A stretch of 5,765 nt of DNA from Candidatus Solincola tengchongensis (GTDB lineage Bacteria > Actinomycetota > Geothermincolia > Geothermincolales > RBG-13-55-18), in contig JACVJH010000419.1 in NCBI GenBank assembly GCA_015711895.1, forward strand, positions 1 through 5,765. The letters are read 5' to 3'. Shown here piece by piece: positions 5,552 through 5,765 of this stretch (positions are counted from its first letter, which is position 1; every line of letters starts with the position of its first letter). Position numbers and translations under genes: made by a program. Under the pieces are notes generated by a model. It had not been told where the DNA came from. It saw nothing but the letters and a program-made list of their open reading frames with translations, and did not search any database.

Positions 5552-5765
5552 TCACATCAGGGACATGCCGCGTTCCTCGGAGAAGCGGCGGCGCAGTTCG
5601 CGGAGGAGGGGCTCGCCCGGAGTCCGCTCCCCCCTCTCCACCTCGGCCAGCAGGGAGTGCAGTGCGCTGAGGAGGGGGACCCTGATGCCGCAACGCGAGG
5701 CCTCGCGCACCAGGAAGCCGGTCGTGTGGTCCCTCTCCGTCGCCCCGCCTGCCATCACGTCCCGG
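5552..5765 (-). CDS. C-terminal fragment of a ketopantoate-reductase-like (ApbA/PanE-type) protein
   Basis: About 70 codons of a minus-strand gene run in from the right edge and end with TGA at 5554-5552. The frame stays open to the edge (R-D-V-M-A-G-G-A-T-E-R-D...), so the ATG and GTG near 5753-5758 are internal codons. The fragment resembles the helical C-terminal domain of ketopantoate reductases, NADPH-dependent enzymes that make pantoate for pantothenate and CoA. In these, a 'GRxTEIDxxNGxxVxxGxxxGIxxP' pattern precedes a helix with an L-x-x-L pattern. Here it reads ATERDHTTGFLVREA followed by GIRVPLLSALHSLLAEVERG. The Glu of the TEID motif is kept, while Ile and Asn are replaced (TERD, TTG). 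It may therefore be a PanE-like paralogue with another 2-oxoacid substrate. The Rossmann domain and catalytic Lys are outside the window. The tail after about 5620 (rich in Arg/Glu) has no recognised features. Confidence 0.7.
   Translation of the reverse strand, partial: RDVMAGGATERDHTTGFLVREASRCGIRVPLLSALHSLLAEVERGERTPGEPLLRELRRRFSEERGMSLM

Overview
This GC-rich bacterial window holds five protein-coding genes in a compact layout: three complete and two cut by the window edges. I see no tRNA, rRNA, CRISPR array, insertion sequence or integration site. Taxonomy is inference only. High GC, a non-ATG start for the exporter, regular use of ATA (Ile) and AGG (Arg) codons in otherwise GC-rich genes, and a DUF362 protein carrying two [4Fe-4S] motifs would suit an anaerobic, possibly thermophilic lineage such as a deep-branching actinobacterium or a deltaproteobacterium-like organism. 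The window alone cannot decide.

Layout, left to right. (1) The last 25 codons of a plus-strand gene, perhaps an amidohydrolase. (2) A minus-strand gene for an 834-residue MMPL/RND-superfamily exporter, whose 3' end overlaps gene 1 by 14 bases. (3) A divergent intergenic region of 236 bases (2571-2806). It contains an AT-rich island, a convincing sigma70-type promoter for each flanking gene, a dyad abutting one of these promoters, and a G:C hairpin just before the plus-strand ribosome binding site. (4) A plus-strand DUF362 protein with a C-terminal two-cluster ferredoxin domain. (5) After 101 bases, on the same strand, a 505-residue class I acyl-CoA ligase (AMP-binding enzyme). (6) The minus-strand C-terminus of a ketopantoate-reductase-like (ApbA/PanE-type) protein, which runs off the right edge.

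The genes may form a loose theme: activation of a carboxylic or fatty acid to its CoA thioester, export of a hydrophobic molecule by the MMPL protein, and an iron-sulfur protein of unknown role. Only the DUF362 and ligase genes are placed to be co-transcribed. The exporter is divergent and could share control with DUF362 through the intergenic region. No clearly new system is visible. The points most worth a second look are the loss of the Asp-Tyr proton-relay motif from only the first half of the exporter, and the organised divergent control region.
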